Part shown: one piece after another, positions 6,552-13,772 of the stretch | Layout of the letters: each line of letters starts with the position of its first letter | Position numbering within the stretch: position 1 is the first letter of the stretch | Origin: BS750m-G62 sp964577175 | Lineage (GTDB): Bacteria > Planctomycetota > Phycisphaerae > FEN-1346 | DNA length: 21,282 nucleotides | Assembly (NCBI GenBank): GCA_964577175.1 | Contig: CAZNYC010000068.1 | Location: 1-21,282, forward strand | Reading direction: 5' to 3' | Notes under the pieces: model-generated | Database searches by the model: none | Told to the model about the DNA's origin: nothing | What the model saw: only the letters and a program-made list of their open reading frames with translations | Program-made: the position numbers and the translations under genes

Positions 6552-7646
6552 CTACGCCTCGCCCGCCTCGTCCCAGGCGTCGGCGAGTTCGTCGAAGACG
6601 GCCTCCGGCGTAATGTTCGTCAGGCACAGCCGGGCGGCGCTGGCCCGGTCGTACAGGCACCGCCGGCGATAGCACGGGCTGCACGCGGCCCGTCCGGCCA
6701 GCACGCGATGGCCCGGCGCGCCCGCCCCGCCCCGGCCCGCAAACGGGTACGGCCCGGTGCGGTGCGGGTTGGTCGGTCCGAAGACGGCGACGACGGGCCG
6801 GCCGACGGCGGCGGCGACGTGCATCGGCCCGGAGTCGTTGGTGAGCATGACCCGGGCTTCCCCCAACACCGCCGCCAGTTCTTTTAACGTGGTGGCCCCC
6901 GTCAGGTCAATAGGCCGCTCGGTCATGGCGTCGGCGATCGCGGCGGCGCCCTCGGCGGCGGCGGTGCTGCCGACGAGCACGGCCCGCGCGCCGCGGGCTC
7001 CGCGCAGCCGCTCCAGCACCGCCGCGAAACGCTGGGGCGGCCACTGCTTGGTCGGCCACCGGGCGTGGGCGCAGACCACGACGAACGGCTCGCCGGGCGG
7101 GAGGCCGGCCTCCGCCAGCCGGCGGCGGATGGCCGACCGCGCCTCCGGCGAAATCGGCAGATGGTCCGTCGCCTCCGGGGCGCCCAGCCCGATGCGGCGC
7201 GCCAGCGCCAGGTACCGGTCGACGGCGTGGACGGCGTGATGCGGCGGGGCGACCTCGGCCGTATAAAAGAGCGGCGCGAGTTCCCGCGCCCCGCGGAAGC
7301 CGACCCGCGCCGGGGCCCCCGTGGCCAGGGCCAGCAGGCCGCTGCGGAAGAGGCCCTGGAGATCCAGCACCGTCGTGAACCGCCGGCGCCGGAGGTCCTG
7401 GAGGAACCGCGCGAACTCCGCCGCCACCGTCAGGCTCAACGAGAACCGGCCGAACCGTTTCCGGTCGAAGATGAGAAGATCGTCCAAGCGGGGATGGCCC
7501 TCGAGGATCCCCGCGAACGGCGTCGCCACCAGCCACGAGACGTGGGCCCGGGGATGCGTCTCCTTCAACGCCGTCAGCACCGGCAGGGCCTGGACGACGT
7601 CGCCCATGGACGACGGCTTGATAATGAGGGTTCGCGAGAAGTTCAT
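6552..7646 (-). CDS. Glycosyltransferase family 9 (heptosyltransferase-type)
   Basis: The 364-residue cytoplasmic enzyme should transfer a heptose-like sugar from an ADP-sugar to a lipopolysaccharide core or related glycan. It has the GT9 hallmarks: IIKPSSMGDVVQALPVL at the N-terminus (Asp16 in the SMGD motif), HARWPTKQWP (194-203), the nucleotide-binding VLTNDSGPMHVAAA region (267-280, printed here without its first Met), and VFGPTNPHRTGPY (288-300). A cysteine cluster follows (Cys322, 325, 330, 341), common in this family. Length is typical. ATG at 7646 overlaps the upstream kinase stop as ATGA, so the two are translationally coupled. The exact sugar and acceptor cannot be told; waaF- or waaC-like roles are equally possible. 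Confidence 0.9.
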   Translation of the reverse strand: MNFSRTLIIKPSSMGDVVQALPVLTALKETHPRAHVSWLVATPFAGILEGHPRLDDLLIFDRKRFGRFSLSLTVAAEFARFLQDLRRRRFTTVLDLQGLFRSGLLALATGAPARVGFRGARELAPLFYTAEVAPPHHAVHAVDRYLALARRIGLGAPEATDHLPISPEARSAIRRRLAEAGLPPGEPFVVVCAHARWPTKQWPPQRFAAVLERLRGARGARAVLVGSTAAAEGAAAIADAMTERPIDLTGATTLKELAAVLGEARVMLTNDSGPMHVAAAVGRPVVAVFGPTNPHRTGPYPFAGRGGAGAPGHRVLAGRAACSPCYRRRCLYDRASAARLCLTNITPEAVFDELADAWDEAGEA

Positions 7647-9454
7647 AAGCGTTCCACGCGTCCGTAGCGCTTGTGGAGGGCCCGGCGTTTGCGCCGGGCG
7701 ACCCGTTCGACGGCTCGCCACCATCGGCGGAGGCGGCGGGCGGGCGCCCCCAGGCCGCGACGCCGGCCCAGGACCCCGAGCGGCCGCGGGGCGCCCCGCC
7801 GGCCGAGGTACGACCGCAGGAACCGCAGCCGGTCCGTCGCCCGGGCAAGGCCCCACTCCTCCAGGCTGACCGCCAGGCGCATGAGGTCCCGCACCCGCCG
7901 GCGGGCCGATACCCGGGCCGACCGCCGGAGGCCGTCCAGGTCCACGAGCACCGGCCGGACGCCGCCGCCGGGCCCGGCGGGGGCGGCGAGGACGTTCGGG
8001 GCCTTCAAATCCCGATGGGTGAAGCCCGCCTCGTGCATCCGGCGGAGCATGGTGGCCAGGGCCCACGTCACGTGCCGGCGGTCGGCGGGCGACGGCTCGG
8101 CCCGCAGCCACTCGGGCAGCGGCACGGCGCCGGGGACCCGTTCGGTAAGCAGGAGGGCGGCGGCCTCGGCGCCGGCGCCGGTGCGCCGGACGGCTGCCGC
8201 AGGCCGGGCCGTCGCGATGCCGCGGGCGAGCAGCGCGTGGCCGCGGCGAAAGCCCGCCAGCGCCCGCGTCGACCGATAGAGGTGCCCCCCCCGCTCGCCG
8301 GCCCGGCGGTCCTGTTTAACCACGAGGTCCCGCCCGTCCGGGGCGGTGACCGTCCACACGCCGGCGGAGCGGCCGTCCTTCAGCACATCAACACGACCCA
8401 GGGACGAAGGGACAAAGGGACGAAGGGACGCAGGCGCCTCGCTACGGCCCTGTCCCTCTGTCCCTCTGTCCCTTTGCCCCTTCTGTTCGTCCGCGTGTCC
8501 CTTTCGTTCATCCGAAAGCAGCATTTCGACGCCGTCGGCCCAGTCGGTCGTGGCCCATCCCCGCCACGGGCCCGCCGAGACGGGGCGGAAGTACTTCGAG
8601 CGCCGGCGGGTCCGGCGGTCGCGGCCCACGTAGAACCGCCGGCGGTAGACGGCGGTGGCGCGGCGGAGGGTCCGGCCGTCCGGCACGCCCTCGCCAAGCA
8701 GCGCCCGCAGCCGCACCAGGCACCGGAGGCGTTCGGCGGCGTGGGCGAGCGGCTCGAAGAAGTGCTCCAGCCGCACCAGGTGCTTCAGCACCGCTTCCGG
8801 CGGGGCGGGATGGACAGCCTCGGCCAGGTCCACCGCCGTCAGCCGCCACCGGCCCGGCTCGCCCGAGAGGAGCAGGTTCCCCGGATGGAGGTCCGGCAGG
8901 TAGAGGTCGGCCTCCGCGAGGCGCGCCACGAGGTCCGCCAGCAGGTACGCCAGTTCGCGGGGCGTGACGGTGCCGGCGGGCGGATCGGCGCGCCGCCGAT
9001 ACGCCGCCACCAGTTCCGGCGGCCGGGCACCGGGGTACGGCGGGGCCGTCGGCGGCGGGGGAAAGTAGCGGTCGAAGAGATACGCATCGAGCCGGACGGC
9101 ACCCGGGACGGCCTCCGTGACGAGCGTCTCGCTGCCGTCGAGGGCGAGCGCGACGGGTTCCGGGACGGGCACGTCGGCGCGGCGGGCGACGAGGAGGGCG
9201 TCCCACTCCCGGCGGCCGGGACCGAAGCCGAGGCGGGCCCGCAGCCGGCGCCACAGGCCGCCGCCGGTGCGGGTCTTGACGTAGTACGCCCGGCCGGCGG
9301 CGTCGAGGCGGGAGACGGTCCGTCCCCGGCCGCGCTTGGCGCATGCGAGGCGGTCGGGCCGGTCCACGGGCCAGCCGTCTGCCAAGAGGGGGTCGGCCGA
9401 GGGCCGGACCAGCCACCGCCGGCCGCCGTGCGTGATGATCCGCGTCTGGTCCAT
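7643..9454 (-). CDS. Tandem kinase-like protein (Kdo/WaaP-type domains), two domains in one chain
   Basis: This protein of about 603 residues contains two kinase-like domains. Domain 1 has YYVKTRTG (Lys60, ATP site), 'DLYLPDLHPGNLLL' (Asp188 in the catalytic loop, but Leu where the HxD histidine is expected) and VDLAEA (Asp207) in place of DFG. Domain 2 has DLVVKQD (Lys380), a complete FTHRDLKAPNVL loop (Asp482) and VLVDLDGL (Asp505). This resembles the lipopolysaccharide core heptose/Kdo kinases (WaaP, InaA), fitting the overlapping GT9 gene. The linker at about residues 315-353 is encoded by a GGGAC-heptad palindrome. ATG at 9454 is chosen over an upstream TTG at 9466. Phosphorylation of an envelope glycan is inferred; domain 1 may be regulatory. 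Confidence 0.82.
   Translation of the reverse strand: MDQTRIITHGGRRWLVRPSADPLLADGWPVDRPDRLACAKRGRGRTVSRLDAAGRAYYVKTRTGGGLWRRLRARLGFGPGRREWDALLVARRADVPVPEPVALALDGSETLVTEAVPGAVRLDAYLFDRYFPPPPTAPPYPGARPPELVAAYRRRADPPAGTVTPRELAYLLADLVARLAEADLYLPDLHPGNLLLSGEPGRWRLTAVDLAEAVHPAPPEAVLKHLVRLEHFFEPLAHAAERLRCLVRLRALLGEGVPDGRTLRRATAVYRRRFYVGRDRRTRRRSKYFRPVSAGPWRGWATTDWADGVEMLLSDERKGHADEQKGQRDRGTEGQGRSEAPASLRPFVPSSLGRVDVLKDGRSAGVWTVTAPDGRDLVVKQDRRAGERGGHLYRSTRALAGFRRGHALLARGIATARPAAAVRRTGAGAEAAALLLTERVPGAVPLPEWLRAEPSPADRRHVTWALATMLRRMHEAGFTHRDLKAPNVLAAPAGPGGGVRPVLVDLDGLRRSARVSARRRVRDLMRLAVSLEEWGLARATDRLRFLRSYLGRRGAPRPLGVLGRRRGLGAPARRLRRWWRAVERVARRKRRALHKRYGRVERL
8396..8512. repeat. GGGAC-heptad palindromic repeat inside the kinase gene
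   Basis: The left arm has four GGGAC units spaced seven bases apart (about 8401-8429). After a 20-base centre, the right arm has the complementary GTCCC units (about 8452-8512), so the block can fold back. It is translated in frame as a polar linker (QKGQRDRGTEGQG, then LRPFVPSSLG). Similar heptad blocks are usually intergenic in such genomes. Confidence 0.8.
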
Positions 9455-9738
9455 GGGCGGACACAAAACAGGGGCGCCCGGACCGGTCGCCGCGGCCCGC
9501 AGACGCCTTGCAGCATCGTACGCGGCGGGGCCCGCGGCTGCAAGGACAAACGGCGCCGTACTCCCTCTCCCCCAGCGGGAGAGGGTTGGGGTGAGGGGGA
9601 CCCGTCCGGCGTTTCGGTTTCAGCGCAGAGCACGCGGAGAACGCAGAGAACGGCGGAGGCAGCGCAACGACAACGGCAACGACGGGCGCCAAGCCCGGCC
9701 ATGAGCGCAGCGAATGGCCGGGGAGCGTCTGTGCCCAT
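9455..9738. repeat. Intergenic region with a GGGAGAGGG hairpin and a CGCAGAG heptad block
   Basis: No gene is visible. Positions 9561-9598 hold an imperfect palindrome, CTCCCTCTCCC then GGGAGAGGG followed by TTGGGGTGAGGG, which resembles a repeat widespread in bacteria. Positions 9616-9660 hold CGCAGAG/CGCGGAG units spaced about ten bases apart, matching 12335-12375 and, inverted, 12741-12777. Confidence 0.7.
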
Positions 9739-9752
9739 GGTATCAGAATACC

Positions 9753-9781
9753 TTGGCGTCGCCCCGGCGGCGCGGTAGGAT
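9753..9781 (+). promoter_or_regulatory. Possible promoter with an upstream inverted repeat
   Basis: TTGGCG (9753-9758) and TAGGAT (9776-9781) are 17 bases apart. The small palindrome GGTAT-CAGA-ATACC (9739-9752) touches the -35 box and could be an operator. The gene at about 9859 follows. Confidence 0.4.
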
Positions 9782-9858
9782 GCAGGTGGGACACGGCGCG
9801 CCCCCCCACGCCAGCCGAGGACGGAGGAACCATCCTGACGAAAATCACCGGCCGAGAC

Positions 9859-10263
9859 GTGTCGCGGTTTCTGGCGGGCGCGGTGATCGCGGCTATTGTG
9901 AGTTACCTGCTTTTTGACTGGCACGAAATGAGCCGGTTGCGACCGCCGGCCGAGGGTTGCTCGTTTCGAGCCTTCTTGACCAAGAAGGCCTCCGTTCACG
10001 AGATACGGACCTTCCGATGGAGAGGCGAGCAGTACCTGGAGGTCATCGGTCCCATTCGGGGCGGCATACCGGTTCGTGGTTCCCCGTCCTACGTGTTCAA
10101 CCGCTCCGGCAGGCTCGTTGCCTGGACGCGGGACAAGTGGAGTTTGGGCCGGTCGTACCCAGGCGAGGATCACGAAAGCGACGTCCGGTACCTCGACGGT
10201 TTGGCTGAGGCCTTGGCGTGGCTGGACGGCGAGGCGCCGGAGGGCGAACCCGCGGGACCGTGA
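9859..10263 (+). CDS. Small membrane-anchored protein of unknown function
   Basis: A protein of about 134 residues starts with a hydrophobic helix (AGAVIAAIVSYLLF, about residues 6-19), then a soluble region with FRWRGEQYLEVIGPIRGG and a conserved-looking SPSYVFNRSGRLVAWTRD segment, ending in an acidic tail. It is probably a signal-anchored extracytoplasmic protein; no family is recognised. The start is unclear. GTG at 9859 has no ribosome-binding site, whereas GGAGGA at 9823-9828 lies seven bases before an in-frame CTG (9835) and three before an in-frame ATC (9832). The true protein may therefore be eight or nine residues longer. Codon use is less GC-extreme than in neighbouring genes. Confidence 0.65.
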   Translation: MSRFLAGAVIAAIVSYLLFDWHEMSRLRPPAEGCSFRAFLTKKASVHEIRTFRWRGEQYLEVIGPIRGGIPVRGSPSYVFNRSGRLVAWTRDKWSLGRSYPGEDHESDVRYLDGLAEALAWLDGEAPEGEPAGP

Positions 10264-10293
10264 CAGGAAACGCGCGGACGCGCTGCCGCCGCC

Positions 10294-11391
10294 TCACCGC
10301 CCCTTCCGGTACGCCTGCAGGGACTCGCGGAAGGCCGCGTACCCCGGCTTCTCCCGGCCGGTTTCCGTGCGGAGGCCGACGGAGGTCAGGTACCGGATCA
10401 CGCCGCGGTACTGGAGGATCTGGTCGCCGAACATCCTGGCGAGGGCGTTCTTGGTGGCCTCGTAGGGCCAATCCTTGTCGCCGGTCCAGGTGAGGCCGGC
10501 GAGGCGCGACTCCGCCCGCCGGAGCCAACCGAAGAGGCTCCGGATGAACCGGGCCTGCAGGGCCGGCGAGGCGTCGATGGACGGGTGCGTGGGGCACGCG
10601 ACGTCGAGGAGGAGGACCTTCCGGCCGGCGGCCATCCGGACGGCCGCCTCGAGCGTCCGCCCGAAGAACTTCGCGCTCCGCGCATCCAGCGCCCGGGCCG
10701 GCGGGTCGGGCTCGATGATGCTCGCCGGCACCGTGTACACGAACCCCAGGTGCGAGCACGCCGGGGCGAGGTCCTTCCAGTACCGGGCGGGGTCGTTGTC
10801 GTCCTCCAGGGCGACGCCCACGCTGACCGTCGGGGCGGCCTTCCGGACGGCCTGGGCCCCCCGCCGGACGAACCGGACGAACGCCGGCCACTCCTTCGGG
10901 TGCTTATCGAAATACGCGTTGACCTTGTATCCGAGGTTGACGAAGTCCACCTGCTCGCCGTACCGGCCGAGAAACGCCTCCAGGTACGCCGCCCACCGGT
11001 CGAGGACGGCCGGGTCGGCGAGCGGCCGGCCCTTCAGGTATCGCGGCATGTTGATGCGGTCGTCCTTGACGTTGTCGAACGTGACGGCCACGGTGTAGCC
11101 GGCCTCCTTCAGGCCGGCCAGGCGCCGCAGGAGGGGGTCGTCGCCGGTGAAGTCGGTCCAGGCGTAATCGCCCTCGGCGGGTTCGTCCCAGCGGATCTTC
11201 GCATGGAGAAAGTTGAGGCCGAGGTCCTCGGCGGTGCCGGTCGGCTCGGGACCGGGCGGCAGGTCGCCGACGCCCACGGGGACGGCCCCGCGGCGGAACG
11301 CCTCTGCCCCGGCGGGCGCCGCGGTGGCGGCCAGGAGGATCGCGACCGCCAGGACCGCCCGGACGGTTCGCGTTGTGTCGGCGTGCGTCAT
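10294..11391 (-). CDS. Secreted TIM-barrel glycosidase-like protein, probably catalytically inactive
   Basis: The 365-residue protein has a signal peptide (basic start, hydrophobic core at 11-25, likely cleavage after AGA at about 29). The rest matches clan GH-A-like barrel proteins: LNFLHAKIRWDEPAEGDYAWTD-type strands (59-80), a GYTVAVTF strand (98-105), the 'DFVNLG' strand (149-154) and a 'VLLLDVACP' strand (259-267). In active relatives the first acid sits in a G-N-E motif. Here the residues are Gly154-Tyr155-Lys156. Where the second catalytic glutamate is expected there is Asp263. Both changes point to a non-catalytic, perhaps carbohydrate-binding, protein. ATG at 11391 is preceded by AGGAG at seven bases. 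The alignment is by eye and needs confirmation. Confidence 0.7.
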   Translation of the reverse strand: MTHADTTRTVRAVLAVAILLAATAAPAGAEAFRRGAVPVGVGDLPPGPEPTGTAEDLGLNFLHAKIRWDEPAEGDYAWTDFTGDDPLLRRLAGLKEAGYTVAVTFDNVKDDRINMPRYLKGRPLADPAVLDRWAAYLEAFLGRYGEQVDFVNLGYKVNAYFDKHPKEWPAFVRFVRRGAQAVRKAAPTVSVGVALEDDNDPARYWKDLAPACSHLGFVYTVPASIIEPDPPARALDARSAKFFGRTLEAAVRMAAGRKVLLLDVACPTHPSIDASPALQARFIRSLFGWLRRAESRLAGLTWTGDKDWPYEATKNALARMFGDQILQYRGVIRYLTSVGLRTETGREKPGYAAFRESLQAYRKGR

Positions 11392-11436
11392 CGTGTGTCT
11401 CCTGTTCGTGCGCGACGTGCCGAATGCCAAAGGAAC

Positions 11437-11595
11437 GGGTGGGTGCAAGCACCCACCCGGCGCGCTCTCGCCTGCGCCGGGTGCCACGGTTTGCTTGTCA
11501 AACCGTGCCTTTCGAAGGCCGGTGAACACTGGCGGGCGAGCCGCCGGTGGCACCCGGCCCCGGAGAACACGGATTGCGAGCAATCCGTGGCACCT
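11437..11595. repeat. CTTG-loop hairpin plus family-1 hairpin locus F
   Basis: GGGTGGGTG-CAAG-CACCCACCC (11437-11458) is followed by CACGGTTTG-CTTGT-CAAACCGTG (11485-11507), CACTGGCGG-GCGAG-CCGCCGGTG (11527-11549, one wobble pair) and CACGGATTG-CGAG-CAATCCGTG (11568-11589). GGTGC and GCACC bound the units. All lie in the divergent space between the TIM-barrel gene and the DUF3592 gene. Confidence 0.85.
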
Positions 11596-11739
11596 CCCGT
11601 TCGCGGGGCAGGCGCCGCGCCCATTATAGCCCGCCGGCGGCGCCCCGTTCTCTCCAATGCGCGGGCGGGCGTTCGGTGGCGGACGATGTGAGAACGGTGG
11701 CCGGCGGTTCTCGCGGCATCTGCGGCCGCCCGGCACGTT

Positions 11740-11755
11740 TTCCGTGATATCGGAA
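11740..11755. promoter_or_regulatory. Inverted repeat upstream of the DUF3592 gene
   Basis: TTCCG-TGATAT-CGGAA is a perfect 5-bp dyad around an AT-rich centre, about 100 bases before the ATG. It could be an operator; there is no direct evidence of a regulator. Confidence 0.3.
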
Positions 11756-11855
11756 TCCCTTGCATCGCGGGTGGGTTCCGACAGAGTGACGGGGGCGGGA
11801 CCGGGCGCCGGTCCCGGCACCGGTTGCGCGCCGCGGACCGGGGAGGGACATCGCC

Positions 11856-12341
11856 ATGAACGTCCACGGATTCATCTGGCCGTCGCGCATCCTGGGGATC
11901 CTGTGTCTCCTCGGGGCCGCGGTGCCTCTGGCCATCGGCGCCTGGATCGTCGGGAGCACGTCGGACTTCTACAACACCGCGGTCCGGACCGAAGGGACGG
12001 TGGTGGACCTGAAACCCAACGGCAGCGGCGACCTGTACCACAGCGTGTACGAATACACGGACGCCTCGGGCCGGACGCACCGGGGCGTGTCGAGTTGGTC
12101 GAGCAACCCGCCCCGCCACGCGGTGGGCGAGCGCGTGGCGGTGTACTACGACCCGGCGAGCCCGTCGGTGTCGCGGATCAAGTCCGGCTGGGGGTTCTGG
12201 CTGGCGATTCTCGTTTTCGGCATCTTCAGCGCGCCGCCGGTGGGGCTGGGCCTGGTCTTCCTCGTGGTCGTGCCGATGGTCCTTCGGCGCGTGTGGCCGC
12301 GGGCATCGAAGGTCCCCAACCGCCCCGGCGGTCCGGTTTGA
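11856..12341 (+). CDS. DUF3592-domain membrane protein
   Basis: The 161-residue product has a membrane helix at about 10-30, an extracytoplasmic beta-rich region beginning RTEGTVVDLKPNGSG, the DUF3592 marker RVAVYYDPASPSVS (about 93-106), and a second membrane stretch at about 112-145. The family is widespread and its function unknown. ATG at 11856 has GGGAGGG upstream at a good distance. The stop codon TGA (12339-12341) lies inside the start of a CGCAGAG heptad repeat, so the C-terminal residues may have been changed by repeat insertion. Confidence 0.85.
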   Translation: MNVHGFIWPSRILGILCLLGAAVPLAIGAWIVGSTSDFYNTAVRTEGTVVDLKPNGSGDLYHSVYEYTDASGRTHRGVSSWSSNPPRHAVGERVAVYYDPASPSVSRIKSGWGFWLAILVFGIFSAPPVGLGLVFLVVVPMVLRRVWPRASKVPNRPGGPV

Positions 12342-12375
12342 ACCCAGAGGACGCGGAGGACGCAGAGAAAGGCAC
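12335..12375 (+). repeat. CGCAGAG heptad block, left arm
   Basis: The block holds CCAGAG, CGCGGAG and CGCAGAG units, followed by AAAGGC. It is in inverted orientation to the block at 12741-12777. The two arms enclose a family-1 hairpin locus and about 220 bases without a gene. Confidence 0.7.
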
Positions 12376-12408
12376 ATAAAGAGAGACGGCCACGGCGGGA
12401 AAGCCAGC

Positions 12409-12521
12409 GGCGTGTGGCGCTGGCGGCTTGCCCGCCAGTGCTTTCCGGCGTGTGGCCCGGCGGGTTCGTCCGGCCGGGAAGGCATATCGACCCGGTTGGA
12501 CAAGCCAACCGGGCCACACCA
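12409..12521. repeat. Family-1 hairpin locus G (three hairpins)
   Basis: The hairpins are CGCTGGCGG-CTTGC-CCGCCAGTG (12418-12440, one wobble), CCCGGCGGG-TTCGT-CCGGCCGGG (12456-12478, one mismatch) and CCCGGTTGG-ACAAG-CCAACCGGG (12491-12513, perfect). The boundary here is GTGTGG / CCACAC rather than GGTGC / GCACC. Confidence 0.8.
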
Positions 12522-12740
12522 ACGGGGCGAGTGCAAAGACCCGCCGCGCTTCATTCCCCGCGTGCGTTGGGCATTGGGCCGAGGGGGGCCGGGGAGATGG
12601 CATCGCCACCGGGGTGTGCCTCGCCCCGGCACGCGGACCGGGCCGTGTGCGGATGCCCCCGCTTCGAGGACGGTGGTGTTCTTTCAGGGGCGCGCTCCTC
12701 CACCTTTGGGACGCTAACCGCATTTTGGGCGTTCCTCTGC
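12522..12740. other. Gene-free spacer between hairpin locus G and the right heptad arm
   Basis: I see no coding sequence, strong promoter or further family member in these bases. Long open frames here have repeat-derived ends and no supporting features. Confidence 0.5.
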
Positions 12741-12777
12741 CGTTCTCTGCGTCCTCCGCGCTCTCTGCGTTGAAAAC
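12741..12777 (-). repeat. CGCAGAG heptad block, right arm
   Basis: Read on the minus strand it gives TTCAACGCAGAGAGCGCGGA followed by GGACGCAGAGAACGG, matching the blocks at 9616 and 12335. Confidence 0.75.
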
Positions 12778-12825
12778 AGAATGGCCGGCCTGGCCCCGCC
12801 GGCACCCCGGCGGGCCGAAAATGCA

Positions 12826-12854
12826 TTGCCCGTCCCCCCGCCGACGAATATACT
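12826..12854 (+). promoter_or_regulatory. Sigma-70-type promoter for the hydrolase operon
   Basis: TTGCCC (12826-12831) and TATACT (12849-12854) are exactly 17 bases apart. The GTG start at 12897 lies 42 bases beyond the -10 box with GGAAGGA between. This is the best promoter match in the window. Confidence 0.6.
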
Positions 12855-12896
12855 GGGGGCTCTGTCAGTCCACGCAACCAACGGAAGGACGCCCAC

Positions 12897-13772
12897 GTGA
12901 CCGCGGGATGGGCCCAACGCGCCACGGCCGCGCTGCTCGGCGCGGCCGTCCTCGCTACCGCCGCCGGCTGCGGCGGGAACGACCGCGCGTACGTCACCGA
13001 CGAGAGGCTGGAGCACGGCCTGGTGGTCAGCCTGGACGGCGTGGGCGGGTACAACTGGGGCACGCGGTGGCTGCGGCAGGGGTTGGACGATGGCGGCGTC
13101 GAGGCCGCCATCTGCATCTACGACTGGTCCAAGGGCCCCGGCGGGATGTTCGTCGGCGACCTCATGGACCGGTCCCGGAACCGGGCGGTGGCCCAGGACC
13201 TGGCGGGGACCGTCGCCACCTACGTGGCGGCGATGCCGGAGCGGCCGGTGACGCTCATCGGCCACTCGGGCGGGGCCGCCGTCGTCGTCTGGGCCCTGGA
13301 GGCCATGCCCGAGCGGTGCCGGGTGGACCGCGTCATCCTGCTGGCCCCGGCGCTGGCGCCGGACTACGACCTCTCGCCGGCCCTCGCGCGGGTGGCCAAA
13401 CGGATGCACGTCATGTACTCGCCGGCCGACGTCGGCCTCATGGCCGCCGGCACCACCGTGTTCGGCACGATGGAGGGCAAACACTCGGTCAGCGCCGGCC
13501 TCGTGGGCTTCGAGATGCCCGAGGCGCCCACCGACCGCGCCCAGTACACGAAGGTGCGGCAAATGAAATGGACGCTGGACTTGGCGATGAAGTCGTGGCA
13601 CCTGGGCGGGCACATGGGATGGACGACCACGCGGTTTGCGCGCGACTTCCTGGCCCCGATCCTGCTGGACCGGCAGGACCCCGGCCGGCCGATGGCGGTG
13701 GTCCGGCCGTCGGCGACGGCCTCCCACGCCGACGGGACCAAGACCGACCCGCAGACGGGGAACACGCCATGA
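12897..13772 (+). CDS. Lipoprotein alpha/beta hydrolase, first of a tandem pair
   Basis: The 291-residue product has a lipoprotein signal with Cys25 (TAAGC) and is probably attached to a membrane outside the cytoplasm. The fold reads VVSLDGVGG (oxyanion strand), then IYDWSKG, then the nucleophile elbow LIGHSGG with Ser124, then VILLAPAL, MYSPADVGL (candidate Asp178) and HLGGHMGWT (candidate His239). This makes a complete Ser-Asp-His set. The substrate is unknown; esters or lipids are plausible. The GTG start is supported by GGAAGGA seven bases upstream and a promoter at 12826-12854. Its stop overlaps the next start as ATGA. It is a paralogue of that next gene. Confidence 0.85.
   Translation: MTAGWAQRATAALLGAAVLATAAGCGGNDRAYVTDERLEHGLVVSLDGVGGYNWGTRWLRQGLDDGGVEAAICIYDWSKGPGGMFVGDLMDRSRNRAVAQDLAGTVATYVAAMPERPVTLIGHSGGAAVVVWALEAMPERCRVDRVILLAPALAPDYDLSPALARVAKRMHVMYSPADVGLMAAGTTVFGTMEGKHSVSAGLVGFEMPEAPTDRAQYTKVRQMKWTLDLAMKSWHLGGHMGWTTTRFARDFLAPILLDRQDPGRPMAVVRPSATASHADGTKTDPQTGNTP

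Noticed and set aside
9455..9466. TTG start for the kinase gene, four codons upstream
   Set aside because: ATG at 9454 gives the same frame with a conventional codon; no ribosome-binding site favours TTG.
7673..9778. 701-residue plus-strand open frame opposite the kinase gene
   Set aside because: It has low-complexity Pro/Arg/Gly composition and ends in repeat DNA, while the minus strand has clear kinase motifs.
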